A stretch of 64,000 nt of DNA from Bacillota bacterium (lineage in GTDB: Bacteria > Bacillota > UBA4882 > UBA8346), in contig JAEZFP010000062.1 of assembly GCA_023417475.1 (NCBI GenBank), forward strand, positions 1 to 64,000. Reading direction: 5' to 3'. The position numbers were made by a program, and so were the translations under genes. The stretch's first letter is position 1. Every line of letters begins with the position of its first letter. The notes beneath the pieces were generated by a model. The model worked only from the letters and a program-made list of their open reading frames with translations, did not search any database and was not told where the DNA came from. Of this stretch, positions 34,490-43,794 are shown in pieces.

Positions 34490-35205
34490 ATCTCTTTCGC
34501 TATCTTCCCGGTTGCTCCGTCTTGCATGCCATGGAGCCCCGTTTCAAGCTGGTGAGTCTGCTGGTACTCAGTTTCGGGGTGGGTTGCGCGCAAAGCCGGA
34601 TCGACCTGCTGCTGCTATCATCTTTGCTGGGCTTGGCATTTATCTGTTCACGGCTGCCGTTGGGAGCTTTGCTACGCGAATTGCGCAGTTTTGCCTGGCT
34701 AATCCTGGCTGCGCTCATTTTGCCGGTCATTGGCTCGCCTCAATCCTTCCCGACGGCTTGGGCCACCGGAGTGTTGACGGCTTGGCGGTTGCTAGCGGCT
34801 TTGATGATGGGGCTGTTGCTTACCGGAACCACCTCCGCCACGATGTTGCGGGCCGCCGTCTATTGGCTGCTACGTTTGCTGCCCGGTTTTCCGGCGCGCC
34901 GGGTGGCCACCATGTTCAGCCTGGTTCTCACGATGGTCCCGTTAATCCTCGACCAAGCGGTCACAGTTCGTGAGGCGGAAGTGAGTCGCGGCATCGACCA
35001 ATCCCCCAATCCCTTGCGACGCTTAGCCTATCTATGTTGGCCGATCCTCCGCCAAACCTTTCAACGGGCGGACGAATTGATCCTGGCGCTGGAATCCCGT
35101 TGTTACCAAGAGAATCCGATTCACCACGATTTTCAACAGCGCTGGAGCGACATCGGGATGCTTGGCTTGGTCGTGGGGGTTACGCTTTTTGTTTTGCTCC
35201 GCTAA
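34477..35205 (+). CDS. bioN: ECF transporter permease (BioN/EcfT)
   Basis: This 242-residue T component couples the ATPase to BioY. About five membrane segments are seen, with HAMEPRFKLVSLL at the start and the cytoplasmic coupling motifs REAEVSRGID and ADELILALESRCY, close to the Ala-Arg-Gly motifs of EcfT. The start lies inside the ATPase gene, so translation is coupled. It completes a bioYMN transporter operon, followed by a terminator. Confidence 0.93.
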   Translation: MAEINLFRYLPGCSVLHAMEPRFKLVSLLVLSFGVGCAQSRIDLLLLSSLLGLAFICSRLPLGALLRELRSFAWLILAALILPVIGSPQSFPTAWATGVLTAWRLLAALMMGLLLTGTTSATMLRAAVYWLLRLLPGFPARRVATMFSLVLTMVPLILDQAVTVREAEVSRGIDQSPNPLRRLAYLCWPILRQTFQRADELILALESRCYQENPIHHDFQQRWSDIGMLGLVVGVTLFVLLR

Positions 35206-35225
35206 AGCAGCTAAAGCAAACCATT

Positions 35226-35257
35226 AAAAAAGGCAAGCCTTGCGGCCTGCCTTTTTT
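35226..35257. terminator. Bidirectional terminator between bioN and gnd
   Basis: AAAAAAGGCA and TGCCTTTTTT pair around a 12-base loop between convergent genes. The A-run and T-run serve both strands. Confidence 0.85.
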
Positions 35258-35272
35258 GATGGTTTTTTCAAG

Positions 35273-36724
35273 TTATACGGTATAGGTCGACGCGGAAGTG
35301 TTGCCGCCTTTACCCGTCCAGTTGGTGTGGAAAAATTCGCCGCGCGCTTTGTCAGTCCGCTCGTAGGTGTGGGCGCCAAAGTAATCGCGTTGTGCTTGCA
35401 GCAGATTGGCGGGGAGCTTTTCGGTCCGGAAACCGTCGAAGTAACTCAAAGCGGAAGTAAAAGCCGGTACCGGGATCCCGTTGACCAACGCCGCGGCGCA
35501 AACCCGGCGCCAACCGGCTTGGGCCGATTCCACCGTCTCTTTGAAGAACGGATCAAGCAACAAGTTGGACAACTCGCTGTTTTGATCAAACGCTTCTTTG
35601 ATTTTACCGAGGAACACGGAGCGGATGATACAACCGCCGCGCCACATTAAAGCGATTCCGCCGTAATTTAAGTTCCAGTTATAGGTCTTGGCGGCGGCCC
35701 GCATTAAAGTGTATCCTTGCGCGTAAGAAACGATCTTGGAAGCGTAAAGCGCATTTTTAATATCGTTGATAAAGGCTTTTTTATCGCCTTCAAATTGCGG
35801 TTTCGGTCCGGACAACACCTTGGCAGCGGCAACCCGTTCGTCTTTCATTGCCGAGAGGCAACGGGCGAAAACCGCTTCGCCGATCAGGGTCAGGGGCACG
35901 CCTTCATCAAGCGCGGCCACGCCGGTCCATTTACCGGTTCCTTTTTGACCGGCAGTATCCAGAATTTTATCAACCAACGGCTGGCCGTCCTCGTCCTTGT
36001 ACCCGAGAATGTCCCGGGTGATTTCGACCAGGTAGCTCTCGAGCTCGCCGGTGTTCCATTCTTTGAAAACTTCGTGCATTTCAGGGGCTGACATGCCGAG
36101 CAAATCGCGCATCAGTTGGTATGCTTCGCAAATCAGTTGCATATCGCCGTATTCGATCCCGTTATGGACCATTTTGACGAAATGGCCGGCGCCGTCTTCA
36201 CCCACCCAATCGCAGCAAGGGCTGCCATCGGAGACTTTGGCGCAGATCGATTGGAAAATGGCTTTCACATGGGGCCAGGCCGCCGGGGAGCCGCCGGGCA
36301 TCATGCTCGGTCCGAGCAACGCGCCTTCTTCGCCGCCGGAAACGCCGGTTCCGATATAAAGCAATCCTTTTTCCTCAACGTATTTGGTGCGACGAATGGT
36401 GTCCGGAAAATGTGAGTTTCCGCCGTCAATGATGATGTCGCCTGCTTCCAGATAGGGTATCAACAGGTCAATAAAATCATCGACCGGTTTACCCGCTTTG
36501 ACCATGATCATCACTTTACGGGGCTTTTTCAAATTATCGACCAATTCCTGAAGGGAGTATGTTCCGATAATATTTTTACCCTTGGCGCGGCCTTCTACGA
36601 AATTGGCAACTTTTTCGGTACTCCGGTTATATACGGCTACGGTGAACCCTTTACTTTCCATATTCATTACCAGGTTTTCTCCCATAACCGCCAAACCGAT
36701 CAAACCAATATCCGCTTTACTCAT
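35273..36724 (-). CDS. gnd: 6-Phosphogluconate dehydrogenase, decarboxylating
   Basis: This 483-residue enzyme oxidises 6-phosphogluconate to ribulose 5-phosphate with release of carbon dioxide in the pentose phosphate pathway. The Rossmann start IGLIGLAVMGENL, VYNRSTEK, the substrate block GTGVSGGEEGALLGPSMMPGG and the catalytic region HFVKMVHNGIEYGDMQLICE are present. KGTGKWT and FGAHTYER follow in the C-terminal domain. Length and NRSTEK point to the NADP-type enzyme. The ATG at 36724 is seven bases after GGGAGG; a GTG one codon upstream is less well placed. It is a single gene. Confidence 0.97.
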   Translation of the reverse strand: MSKADIGLIGLAVMGENLVMNMESKGFTVAVYNRSTEKVANFVEGRAKGKNIIGTYSLQELVDNLKKPRKVMIMVKAGKPVDDFIDLLIPYLEAGDIIIDGGNSHFPDTIRRTKYVEEKGLLYIGTGVSGGEEGALLGPSMMPGGSPAAWPHVKAIFQSICAKVSDGSPCCDWVGEDGAGHFVKMVHNGIEYGDMQLICEAYQLMRDLLGMSAPEMHEVFKEWNTGELESYLVEITRDILGYKDEDGQPLVDKILDTAGQKGTGKWTGVAALDEGVPLTLIGEAVFARCLSAMKDERVAAAKVLSGPKPQFEGDKKAFINDIKNALYASKIVSYAQGYTLMRAAAKTYNWNLNYGGIALMWRGGCIIRSVFLGKIKEAFDQNSELSNLLLDPFFKETVESAQAGWRRVCAAALVNGIPVPAFTSALSYFDGFRTEKLPANLLQAQRDYFGAHTYERTDKARGEFFHTNWTGKGGNTSASTYTV

Positions 36725-36727
36725 CAC

Positions 36728-37048
36728 TCAGCCTCCCGTTATATAGTAAAACAAATATTAGTATTCGCTAAAATTCCACTAAGTTCCTACTTTTTTCGTA
36801 ATAATTTTCGAATTTATTGTAAACGATCGGGTATATACAATGACCACGCTCTACTTCTTTAAAGGAATCCGCTTTCGCTTCGATCCTCGGATGTCTTGGT
36901 TGACTTGTCCCTCCAAGCCCGACAAGATACGCTACGATGAGTCATTTCCCAAAATCCCCTTGCACGATTACTTTGCCATGGAGAGTTGAGCTATTCAAAA
37001 CACAATCAAAAATTGCATTTTTATTTTCCGAAAGTTCATTATTTAACC
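36728..37048. other. AT-rich intergenic stretch upstream of gnd
   Basis: No gene, RNA or strong hairpin is visible. It should carry the gnd promoter. Base composition falls towards the right, marking the edge of the AT-rich island. Two degenerate forerunners of the 21-bp repeat may lie at about 37009 and 37030. Confidence 0.4.
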
Positions 37049-37258
37049 GGAATTCTATTTTTCTTGACTGGAATTCTATTTCTCGAGAGGAAAATTCGGT
37101 TTTCCGGGATCGGAATTGTATTTATAACGTCCGGAATTCTATTTCCAGGTTCCGCAATTCTATTTCGAGCGACCGGAATTATATTTTGAAGGGGTGGATT
37201 TGTGTTTTTGCGGACAGAAATTGTATTTATATGATAATAAGTTGTATTTATTGTGAAA
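37049..37258. repeat. Ten-copy 21-bp tandem repeat array
   Basis: The core GGAATTCTATTT or a variant starts at 37049, 37070, 37091, 37112, 37133, 37154, 37175, 37196, 37217 and 37238, an exact 21-bp step. The intervening 9 bases vary between copies. Because 21 is a multiple of three and no stops occur, several frames stay open as seven-residue repeats, such as NSISRFR-like units. No convincing ribosome-binding site precedes them. The array lies beyond the end of the RHS toxin cassette. Spaced every two helical turns, it could be a protein-binding array or an inactive minisatellite. Confidence 0.85.
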
Positions 37259-37383
37259 TGAATAAGTGTAAGGATAAAAAAACAGTCCCGGGATGATCGT
37301 TGATGTAAAAATTTCCAGTATTTACTTTGCTGTTTCATAAAAAGATTCGGAGAATTTCCCCTCAGAATCAAGGATTTCTAGAG

Positions 37384-37413
37384 AAAAAGCACAGTCTATT
37401 TGATAGACTGTGC
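37384..37413 (-). terminator. Terminator of the RHS-immunity transcript
   Basis: On the minus strand GCACAGTCTAT pairs perfectly with its complement (37403-37413 with 37389-37399) around a 3-base loop and is followed by TTTTTC. It lies 48 bases after the candidate immunity gene. Confidence 0.85.
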
Positions 37414-37460
37414 CAAAAACAATTCCAGTTACCATGCCCTGGAGTTATGAACTCCTCTAT

Positions 37461-37901
37461 TCATCTTGTTTCATCAAAAATCCTTGCACTCAGCTCAGAT
37501 TTTACTTCTATAAAACCTTCCAAAGATTCGCACATACCCTCTAATATGATATTAATAAAACCGTCATTGATTTTCCCTAAAGTGATTCTTAATTTATTAA
37601 TTTCTAAAACTTGACCCGGCTTACAAATAACACTTTCACCGATCTCATTTTCTTTATTGGCAATATTAATGTCAAATGAAGCTACCTGATCTTGATTTCC
37701 GACTACGATTAATTTATCCTGAACATCTTCAACCTTATTTATGGAATTAATTAAAGAAATACAATTAATCGCTATCCCTGCCATTTGAAGGTCATGGCAA
37801 TCTGCAAATAAATCAATTCGAGGTTCCGGTCCGAAATAATAACGCAATTTTACATCATCTAGCCAAAAAGACTCATTGTCTATCATTATATACTGATTCA
37901 T
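37461..37901 (-). CDS. Candidate immunity protein for the RHS toxin
   Basis: This 146-residue, acidic cytoplasmic protein has no family I recognise. It looks like mixed alpha-beta, with YFGPEPRIDLFADCHDL and a hydrophobic stretch LEINKLRITLGKINDGFINIIL split by short loops. It begins 29 bases after the RHS gene stop on the same strand and ends at a strong terminator. A small gene directly after a polymorphic toxin gene is usually the cognate immunity gene. The role therefore comes from position only. Base composition matches the AT-rich RHS gene. Confidence 0.65.
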   Translation of the reverse strand: MNQYIMIDNESFWLDDVKLRYYFGPEPRIDLFADCHDLQMAGIAINCISLINSINKVEDVQDKLIVVGNQDQVASFDINIANKENEIGESVICKPGQVLEINKLRITLGKINDGFINIILEGMCESLEGFIEVKSELSARIFDETR

Positions 37902-37930
37902 TTACAAACACTTCCTTTATCATTTAATGC

Positions 37931-40900
37931 TCAAGGATTTCTTAAGATACTCCCTGCGATATCTTGAAAGCTTTTTTGCAGGTGCGGAAACTTCTTAGCA
38001 TAAATATCATTTAAAATCTCGTAGAGGTCTTCAGGTGAGATATTTTTATAAGCTTCGGCACCTTTATATCGAGGGAAAAATTGATCGATAACCTCATGAA
38101 CTTTCAAATGTTCAAACCGTGTTAAACCTTTTAATAGTTGTTCAGAAGGTCCTTTTAAGTATTTTGGCCACAAATGGTGTCCTTCTGTTTTAATCATTTT
38201 TAATACTACCTCACTATTTTCAGCCAGCCATTTCGACAACCACTTCACAGGTGCATTGGTTACTGACGCCGGGACTCCAGGAAGAGCAATTCCAACAATA
38301 TCCGCAGCAGCCGCGTAATATTGTCCTTCTGCCAAATCCATGCTTAAAATACGTATATCATATTCCAAATCAGGACTTGTAGCAATAGCAGTTAAATACA
38401 TATAAACAACAATTGGAATCTGAACTACTCTTCCATCTGGGTCAATCAGGTTTATTGGATTATCTCGGCAATACCCAAACCAATCCACCCCATCCTGCCC
38501 CGGATCCTCACTGATAAACCTCCCAATCTCCGGGTCATAATACCTCGCCCCAAAGTAATACAACCCCGTCCCATCTTTTTCCTTCCCGGTAAAGAAATAA
38601 TCCTCGCCATTATCTCCGCTGCTCGTCCCAGTCTGGACAAACACCTCATCCCCAAACGGCGTATGCTGGATCTGCGATATTACATTGCCGTTGATATCCG
38701 TAACTAGTTCTGTAGTTCCCAGATGATCATTGATATAGAACTTAGCTTCCATACCATTTTTGATGGAGCCCAACAATTCATTCCCGTTATAAATAAAGGT
38801 TCCGCTCGACTCGGGAACACTATACGCATTGATCGATGTTCCATCAAAGGTCTCTTGATAATAGACCTGATTGCCATCCCTCACATAAATATTGGTCTTC
38901 CCGTTCTCCTCTTTCCAAATCCGCCAGCCGAATGGAGCGTAACCATAGGAACCAATCACTTCCGTATTCTTCGTCACGGTCTGTAATTGCCCTTGATTAT
39001 CATAGCTATAATCCCAACGGTCCGCTCCTTGGACTTTGCTTTTCCGGCTACCGTCGGCATTGTAATCAAAAGTGATATTGCCGACTTGTTTTAAGAGGCC
39101 GTCTTGATAAACGTAATCCACCGGTACGCCGTTTTTAGTGACGGTTTTGCGATTGCCGGTTGCGTCGTATTCGTATTCGAGATTTTTTAACCCGTTGATC
39201 GCACTGGTTAATTTATTGAGATTGTCATATTGATATTGCTGATTATCAATGGTCTTAATATTTCCGCCCGGGCCGTATTCGTACTGATGGGTCTGGAGCA
39301 GTCCGGCGTTGCCGGTGAGTTTCCGGTTGTCCAGCCGCATTTGCGATCCATAGGCATAATCCAGCGACAAACCGTTGGCGAAATGAATATTCGTTACAAG
39401 ATGATTAGTTCCGGTTGTAATCGTGGCGAACTCTTGCAGTCGTCCATTTAACAGCGCTGCAATTGTCGTTGTAGGATAATTATAATCATAACCAAATTGG
39501 GTTAAAGTTTGACCTTGGCCATTTTTTAACGTTAAGCCCGTTACACGGTCATAAGCTCCGTAAGTATAGCGTAAGTCATACAACCGGCCTTTAATGGTCC
39601 GTTCGGAGTGGGTCAAATAACCGTTATTGTCATAATAGTTATGATAGTTAATGCTGGGACTATTGAGCGTTTCGAGCCGTCCGAGGTGATCATAGGTGTA
39701 TTCGGCTAAAACAGCGCTCCCATTGCGGGTTTTGGTAACCTCGTTAAACCCGTTGTAATCATAGGTCAACGTTAGTCCGCTCCGGTCTTTGACTGTTAAT
39801 GGATTGCCGTTTCCATCATAACTGAACGATTCTGATTTCCCATCATTATAGGAAATGGATGTAACCAATCCCCGGCTGTTATAATTATAAACTGCGGTAC
39901 GGTTCGATTGACTGATGGTTTTTAATAGTCCGCTATCGTAGCTGTAAGATGTCGTTTCTATACCCGCTCCGGCAGTGTTCGACGTGACTTGGACCGCTCG
40001 CCCAAGAACGTCATATTGAGTTGTTTCCGAATTACCATCGGGATCGGTCACGCTCAACGAATAATTGGTATCGTTATAACTGTATGTTTGAGTGCCAATG
40101 CCGGATTGGGATAAGGAAGTGATCCGGAAATCATATTGAGGATCATAAGAATAACTAACTTTTGAAAGAACTCCGCCCAAGTTGTCATAGACCTCGTTGA
40201 CTGATGGTCGTCCTAATACATCATACGTTACTTTCGCTTGATTTCCTTCAGCATCGGTTGTCGCAACCGATAATGCGGTATCATTATAACTGGTCGAAAC
40301 CGTCCCCGCCGAGTTAGTTGTAGTTAACAATCGTCCAATCCCATCATAGGCATATCTGGTTACATATGGGCCGTAGGTTTGCGACTTTTGCCAACCAAAG
40401 GGATAGTCGTATTCAAAATTCACCGAACGGTCGCCGGAACTGATGGTTGCCGGATAAAGATTGTAGTTTGAATCATATGCTATACTCGTTACGTTGCCGT
40501 TTGGGTCGGTGATACTGGAAACATTGCCGTTGGCATCGTAGGTGTAAGCCGTCATGGCTTCGCCTTTGGTTACTGAAGTTAATCGGCCGACATTATCATA
40601 ACCATAACTTGCTGTCAGCAATCCGTGAGTAAACGAAGTTAACCCAATAAAGTAACCGTCAGAATTATCAATGGTTTGATAAGAATATTGGGATGTCCCG
40701 TCTGGCCCGGTTTCTGAAATAATGTTAAACACATCATCATATGTATACGAACGAGTATACACGCCCCCTGGATTGTTTACGACAACTGAAGAAACCAAAT
40801 TTAGCTGATTGTTAATCGGTGAATTACCCTCGCTCTCCAGTGACTTTTGTATATACGAATAAGCATAACTATCATTTGTATTTTTCACCACCATCGGACC

Positions 40901-43216
40901 AGGACAGAACGCTGAATATGTGTATGTATTGCTGTTATACTCATACTTTTGGGCTTGGTACTCGTAATTCGCAGTAACTGATTGAGAACCGTCAACAAGT
41001 GTTACATTGGTAATTAAAGTATAGTAATTCGGGTATAATTCATCTGCTAAATATTCATTGAAATTATTATTATAGTCGAATTTTCTAAACTGATAACGTA
41101 AAGAAATGTCCCGACCATGATAGTTTCCCTTTATCAGCCGAAATCCATAATCGTTAAAATAATAACCAAGATTTATAATTTCTTGTTCAGACATTCCAAT
41201 ATCATTGCTAAACTCTAACTTTGTCATTTCGCCATTTGCCGAAGTAAGTTTTATATCACTTTCTCCAACAACCATTGTGTTTGTGCGTCCTATTGCATCA
41301 GTCACCTTATAAGTAATTGTAAGACCGTCGTTTACCCTGCCAAGCGTTCCTCCTTCAGTGTCGCTTGATGATTCTGATTCGCTCTCGACATACGATGCCT
41401 CAAACGAAACTACGGATTGCCCCTCAACATCAATCCCAGCAGTCGTCACTTGAATCGTCCGACCTACGCTATCCACAATCGTAGCGCTATCGTCACCGTA
41501 TGAAAATTGAATTTGATTACCTGATTTATCACTAATTTTGCCCAATGGAAGGTAATCCCAACTTCCTGTCTCTTCATTTTCTGTACAAGAAAATGTGTAA
41601 CTTGTTCCATCGGCGGTAGTTAAGATGACATTGTTTCCGTCGGCGGTTAATATGAACTTCCCTTCTCGGTAGTAATACTTATCTTTGATTTTTTCGCAAC
41701 CTTGAGCCCAAAAGTAGTAACAATCATCATCCGCTACGATTCTCCTATCCGCTTCCAAACAATTCGGATAGAGTTTACCGTCTAAATATACATATGATGG
41801 TGTAACTCGAGGTAAATCATAGCTCCAGCCTGGCATCGGCTCGGTTAAAATGCTTTCCGAAGTTTCATATTTAAGATCATTTATACTTGGAAAACTTTTT
41901 AACCAAGGATGTTTTTTTACCCAGTCATAATCCATATATGCTGCGTGATAATTTACCAATGTCAACTGCCAATAAAAAATGTTAAGTCTGGACCTTAAAT
42001 TTGCTTCACTTGAAAAGTATCGGTTTAAACGCAGATCTAAACCGCCTCGACCCGGCAGAATCAAATCGATTTGTGATATTTTGGCATCACCGGTTTTTAA
42101 GTCGACAGTCACACCATTTCCCATTGAATACGGTGTATTGCAATTATAGTAATCAATAGCTGGTACCGTTTTACGGTCCGCTTTTGTAAATGAACAATAA
42201 TCCACAGAACAATAGTCAATACAATAATATTTCTGCTCGTCATGTTCATTAGGGGAATAATCCGAATTCAGTTTCTGAGCAAAACAACAAATCTCTATAT
42301 CCTTGCCAGAAAAATCAAGAGTATATGAACTTCCTACAAAAGGTGCGTCTGTTCCGTCTTTCCAGTATATTTCAACGTTCGGGTCCGGACTGTTGACAGT
42401 TAAATTCCTTTGTTTTCCGGGTACATAAAAATTACCATCCAAAAATCCACTACTTTCTATGGCAAAATTATTCCATACATAATACGCTCCATAAATATTG
42501 CATATTTCATTTGACTCATACGGTACTAATTCTCCTTCATCGTTATAGCTAGTACCTATAAATTTGTACTTAATCATTATTTTCGTATAAGGATCGATTG
42601 GAAGTGATTCTCTCAAGTTAGAAGAAGTATAATGATTTCTCACCGTAGGAAATCCAAAATATCGTTCCCTTTCAACAGTAATATCATAATCACTCGTATA
42701 TTGAAATCTTACATTTGGATATCTTTCGATTACAGATGGGTCAATTATGTCCGATTCAACCATATCGCCATAGACAAAATGATCTAGTAAATATACAGAA
42801 TTTTTGTCAACTTTATCCTTTGTAAGATAAACATTCGTCTGATTACTACCATATGATAGACTCCAATAACATGAAGTCCCCGCTATTCCAATACTACATT
42901 GTAAATAATAGGTTTTGAATGAATTTCTCAATTGTGTTCTATTGATAATTACCGTCTCAGAGCCAGCGTATGTTGTTAGTTCCTCAACACTATTATCAGA
43001 GCGTAAAAACCAACGGAGTTTTTTAGTAAGGTCTGGTTCAGACAACTTTACTTCAAATTTTAAGTTATCAATTTTTGAGGAAAATGGAACAAAATAAGCT
43101 GATGGAGATATACTTGAAAACGGACATGAATAATAAGTGTCTTCGGCTTGCACAGCATATTGACAAAAAATCAAAAACATAGCGACCAATAAAATACTCA
43201 AAATAATCTTTCTCAT
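37931..43216 (-). CDS. RHS-repeat polymorphic toxin with HNH-like C-terminus
   Basis: This 1761-residue secreted protein of the RHS/YD-repeat family is a likely contact or diffusible toxin. A signal peptide (MRKIILSILLVAMFLIF, cleavage near AVQAED) leads. An RHS-entry domain (MGNGVTVDLKTGDAKIS) follows near residue 365, then many YD repeats such as YSYDNQGQL and YEYDATGNR. The conserved core ends in YFGARYYDPEIGRFISEDP and DPDG. The 166 residues after the core are the variable toxin: GHHLWPKYLKG (His1680, His1681) and FEHLKVHE (His1703, His1707) match the histidine layout of HNH/Endo VII nucleases. The ATG at 43216 follows GGAGG. The gene is AT-rich, which suggests transfer. Confidence 0.9.
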   Translation of the reverse strand: MRKIILSILLVAMFLIFCQYAVQAEDTYYSCPFSSISPSAYFVPFSSKIDNLKFEVKLSEPDLTKKLRWFLRSDNSVEELTTYAGSETVIINRTQLRNSFKTYYLQCSIGIAGTSCYWSLSYGSNQTNVYLTKDKVDKNSVYLLDHFVYGDMVESDIIDPSVIERYPNVRFQYTSDYDITVERERYFGFPTVRNHYTSSNLRESLPIDPYTKIMIKYKFIGTSYNDEGELVPYESNEICNIYGAYYVWNNFAIESSGFLDGNFYVPGKQRNLTVNSPDPNVEIYWKDGTDAPFVGSSYTLDFSGKDIEICCFAQKLNSDYSPNEHDEQKYYCIDYCSVDYCSFTKADRKTVPAIDYYNCNTPYSMGNGVTVDLKTGDAKISQIDLILPGRGGLDLRLNRYFSSEANLRSRLNIFYWQLTLVNYHAAYMDYDWVKKHPWLKSFPSINDLKYETSESILTEPMPGWSYDLPRVTPSYVYLDGKLYPNCLEADRRIVADDDCYYFWAQGCEKIKDKYYYREGKFILTADGNNVILTTADGTSYTFSCTENEETGSWDYLPLGKISDKSGNQIQFSYGDDSATIVDSVGRTIQVTTAGIDVEGQSVVSFEASYVESESESSSDTEGGTLGRVNDGLTITYKVTDAIGRTNTMVVGESDIKLTSANGEMTKLEFSNDIGMSEQEIINLGYYFNDYGFRLIKGNYHGRDISLRYQFRKFDYNNNFNEYLADELYPNYYTLITNVTLVDGSQSVTANYEYQAQKYEYNSNTYTYSAFCPGPMVVKNTNDSYAYSYIQKSLESEGNSPINNQLNLVSSVVVNNPGGVYTRSYTYDDVFNIISETGPDGTSQYSYQTIDNSDGYFIGLTSFTHGLLTASYGYDNVGRLTSVTKGEAMTAYTYDANGNVSSITDPNGNVTSIAYDSNYNLYPATISSGDRSVNFEYDYPFGWQKSQTYGPYVTRYAYDGIGRLLTTTNSAGTVSTSYNDTALSVATTDAEGNQAKVTYDVLGRPSVNEVYDNLGGVLSKVSYSYDPQYDFRITSLSQSGIGTQTYSYNDTNYSLSVTDPDGNSETTQYDVLGRAVQVTSNTAGAGIETTSYSYDSGLLKTISQSNRTAVYNYNSRGLVTSISYNDGKSESFSYDGNGNPLTVKDRSGLTLTYDYNGFNEVTKTRNGSAVLAEYTYDHLGRLETLNSPSINYHNYYDNNGYLTHSERTIKGRLYDLRYTYGAYDRVTGLTLKNGQGQTLTQFGYDYNYPTTTIAALLNGRLQEFATITTGTNHLVTNIHFANGLSLDYAYGSQMRLDNRKLTGNAGLLQTHQYEYGPGGNIKTIDNQQYQYDNLNKLTSAINGLKNLEYEYDATGNRKTVTKNGVPVDYVYQDGLLKQVGNITFDYNADGSRKSKVQGADRWDYSYDNQGQLQTVTKNTEVIGSYGYAPFGWRIWKEENGKTNIYVRDGNQVYYQETFDGTSINAYSVPESSGTFIYNGNELLGSIKNGMEAKFYINDHLGTTELVTDINGNVISQIQHTPFGDEVFVQTGTSSGDNGEDYFFTGKEKDGTGLYYFGARYYDPEIGRFISEDPGQDGVDWFGYCRDNPINLIDPDGRVVQIPIVVYMYLTAIATSPDLEYDIRILSMDLAEGQYYAAAADIVGIALPGVPASVTNAPVKWLSKWLAENSEVVLKMIKTEGHHLWPKYLKGPSEQLLKGLTRFEHLKVHEVIDQFFPRYKGAEAYKNISPEDLYEILNDIYAKKFPHLQKSFQDIAGSILRNP

Positions 43217-43526
43217 ATTAACCTCCAAGGACCCTTCTTTTATAATTCCAATTATGTAATTCTTTTACAAATGAATATTTCCTCTAAATTTTCATTTCCC
43301 CTTTTATTGTTTTCCACCAATAACCAACAATTTTGTTTTACTAACTATGCTATTCCCTAAATTTTTATCTTTGCTCCGTAATCGACTAAGCTATGACAAA
43401 GGAAAAAGGGAGTGTCGCAAAACTACATTTTTAAGTAGTGAGCAACACCCCTTTTTTACCCTAAAGCAATATTTAGACTGTCTCAAACAATCGATGAAGC
43501 GATTGCCCAAGGCGTTTGACTGTATT

Positions 43527-43697
43527 TTAATTCACATTATAGCCGAAGTAGAGGTTTTCCAATGCTTCGGAGAGATAATCGCTTCGAAATCGGGCGATGG
43601 TCGAATGATCCAACTTTTCGCCATGTAAAAGCCCCATGAAATTGCTATCTCTGCGACATGCAGTTACGATCTTACGGATCGAATAAATGTTGTTCAT
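43527..43697 (-). pseudogene. IS1182-type transposase remnant
   Basis: On the minus strand 56 codons read YSIRKIVTACRRDSNFMGLL followed by HSTIARFRSDYL, matching the N-terminal region of IS1182-family DDE transposases (SRKIxxAC, NFMWLL, HNTIxRFR). An in-frame stop follows at 43527-43529. In-frame similarity extends back to about 43733 (DRFPDRLAYSYM) and ends at a stop. The DDE catalytic part is missing. The rest of the 43229-43794 gap holds a long imperfect hairpin near 43407-43460 that may be an element end, and no other gene. Confidence 0.7.
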
Positions 43698-43794
43698 GTA
43701 CGAATACGCTAACCTATCAGGAAATCTATCGCATTTTTATGCGAGAAACCTCTCCTTCCACCATTCATCCAGCAATTGCTAAAACATTAACGAT

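Noticed and set aside
37049..37258. CRISPR array
   Set aside because: The period is only 21 bp with a 12-bp degenerate core and 9-bp linkers, far too short for repeats plus spacers, and there are no cas genes.
36937..37296. Frame of 119 codons with seven-residue repeats such as RNSISRF
   Set aside because: The repeat is a result of the 21-bp DNA array, is open in several frames on both strands, and lacks a ribosome-binding site. Kept as a DNA repeat instead.
43347..43628. Plus-strand frame of 93 codons
   Set aside because: It is antisense to the transposase remnant and starts in unrelated AT-rich sequence.
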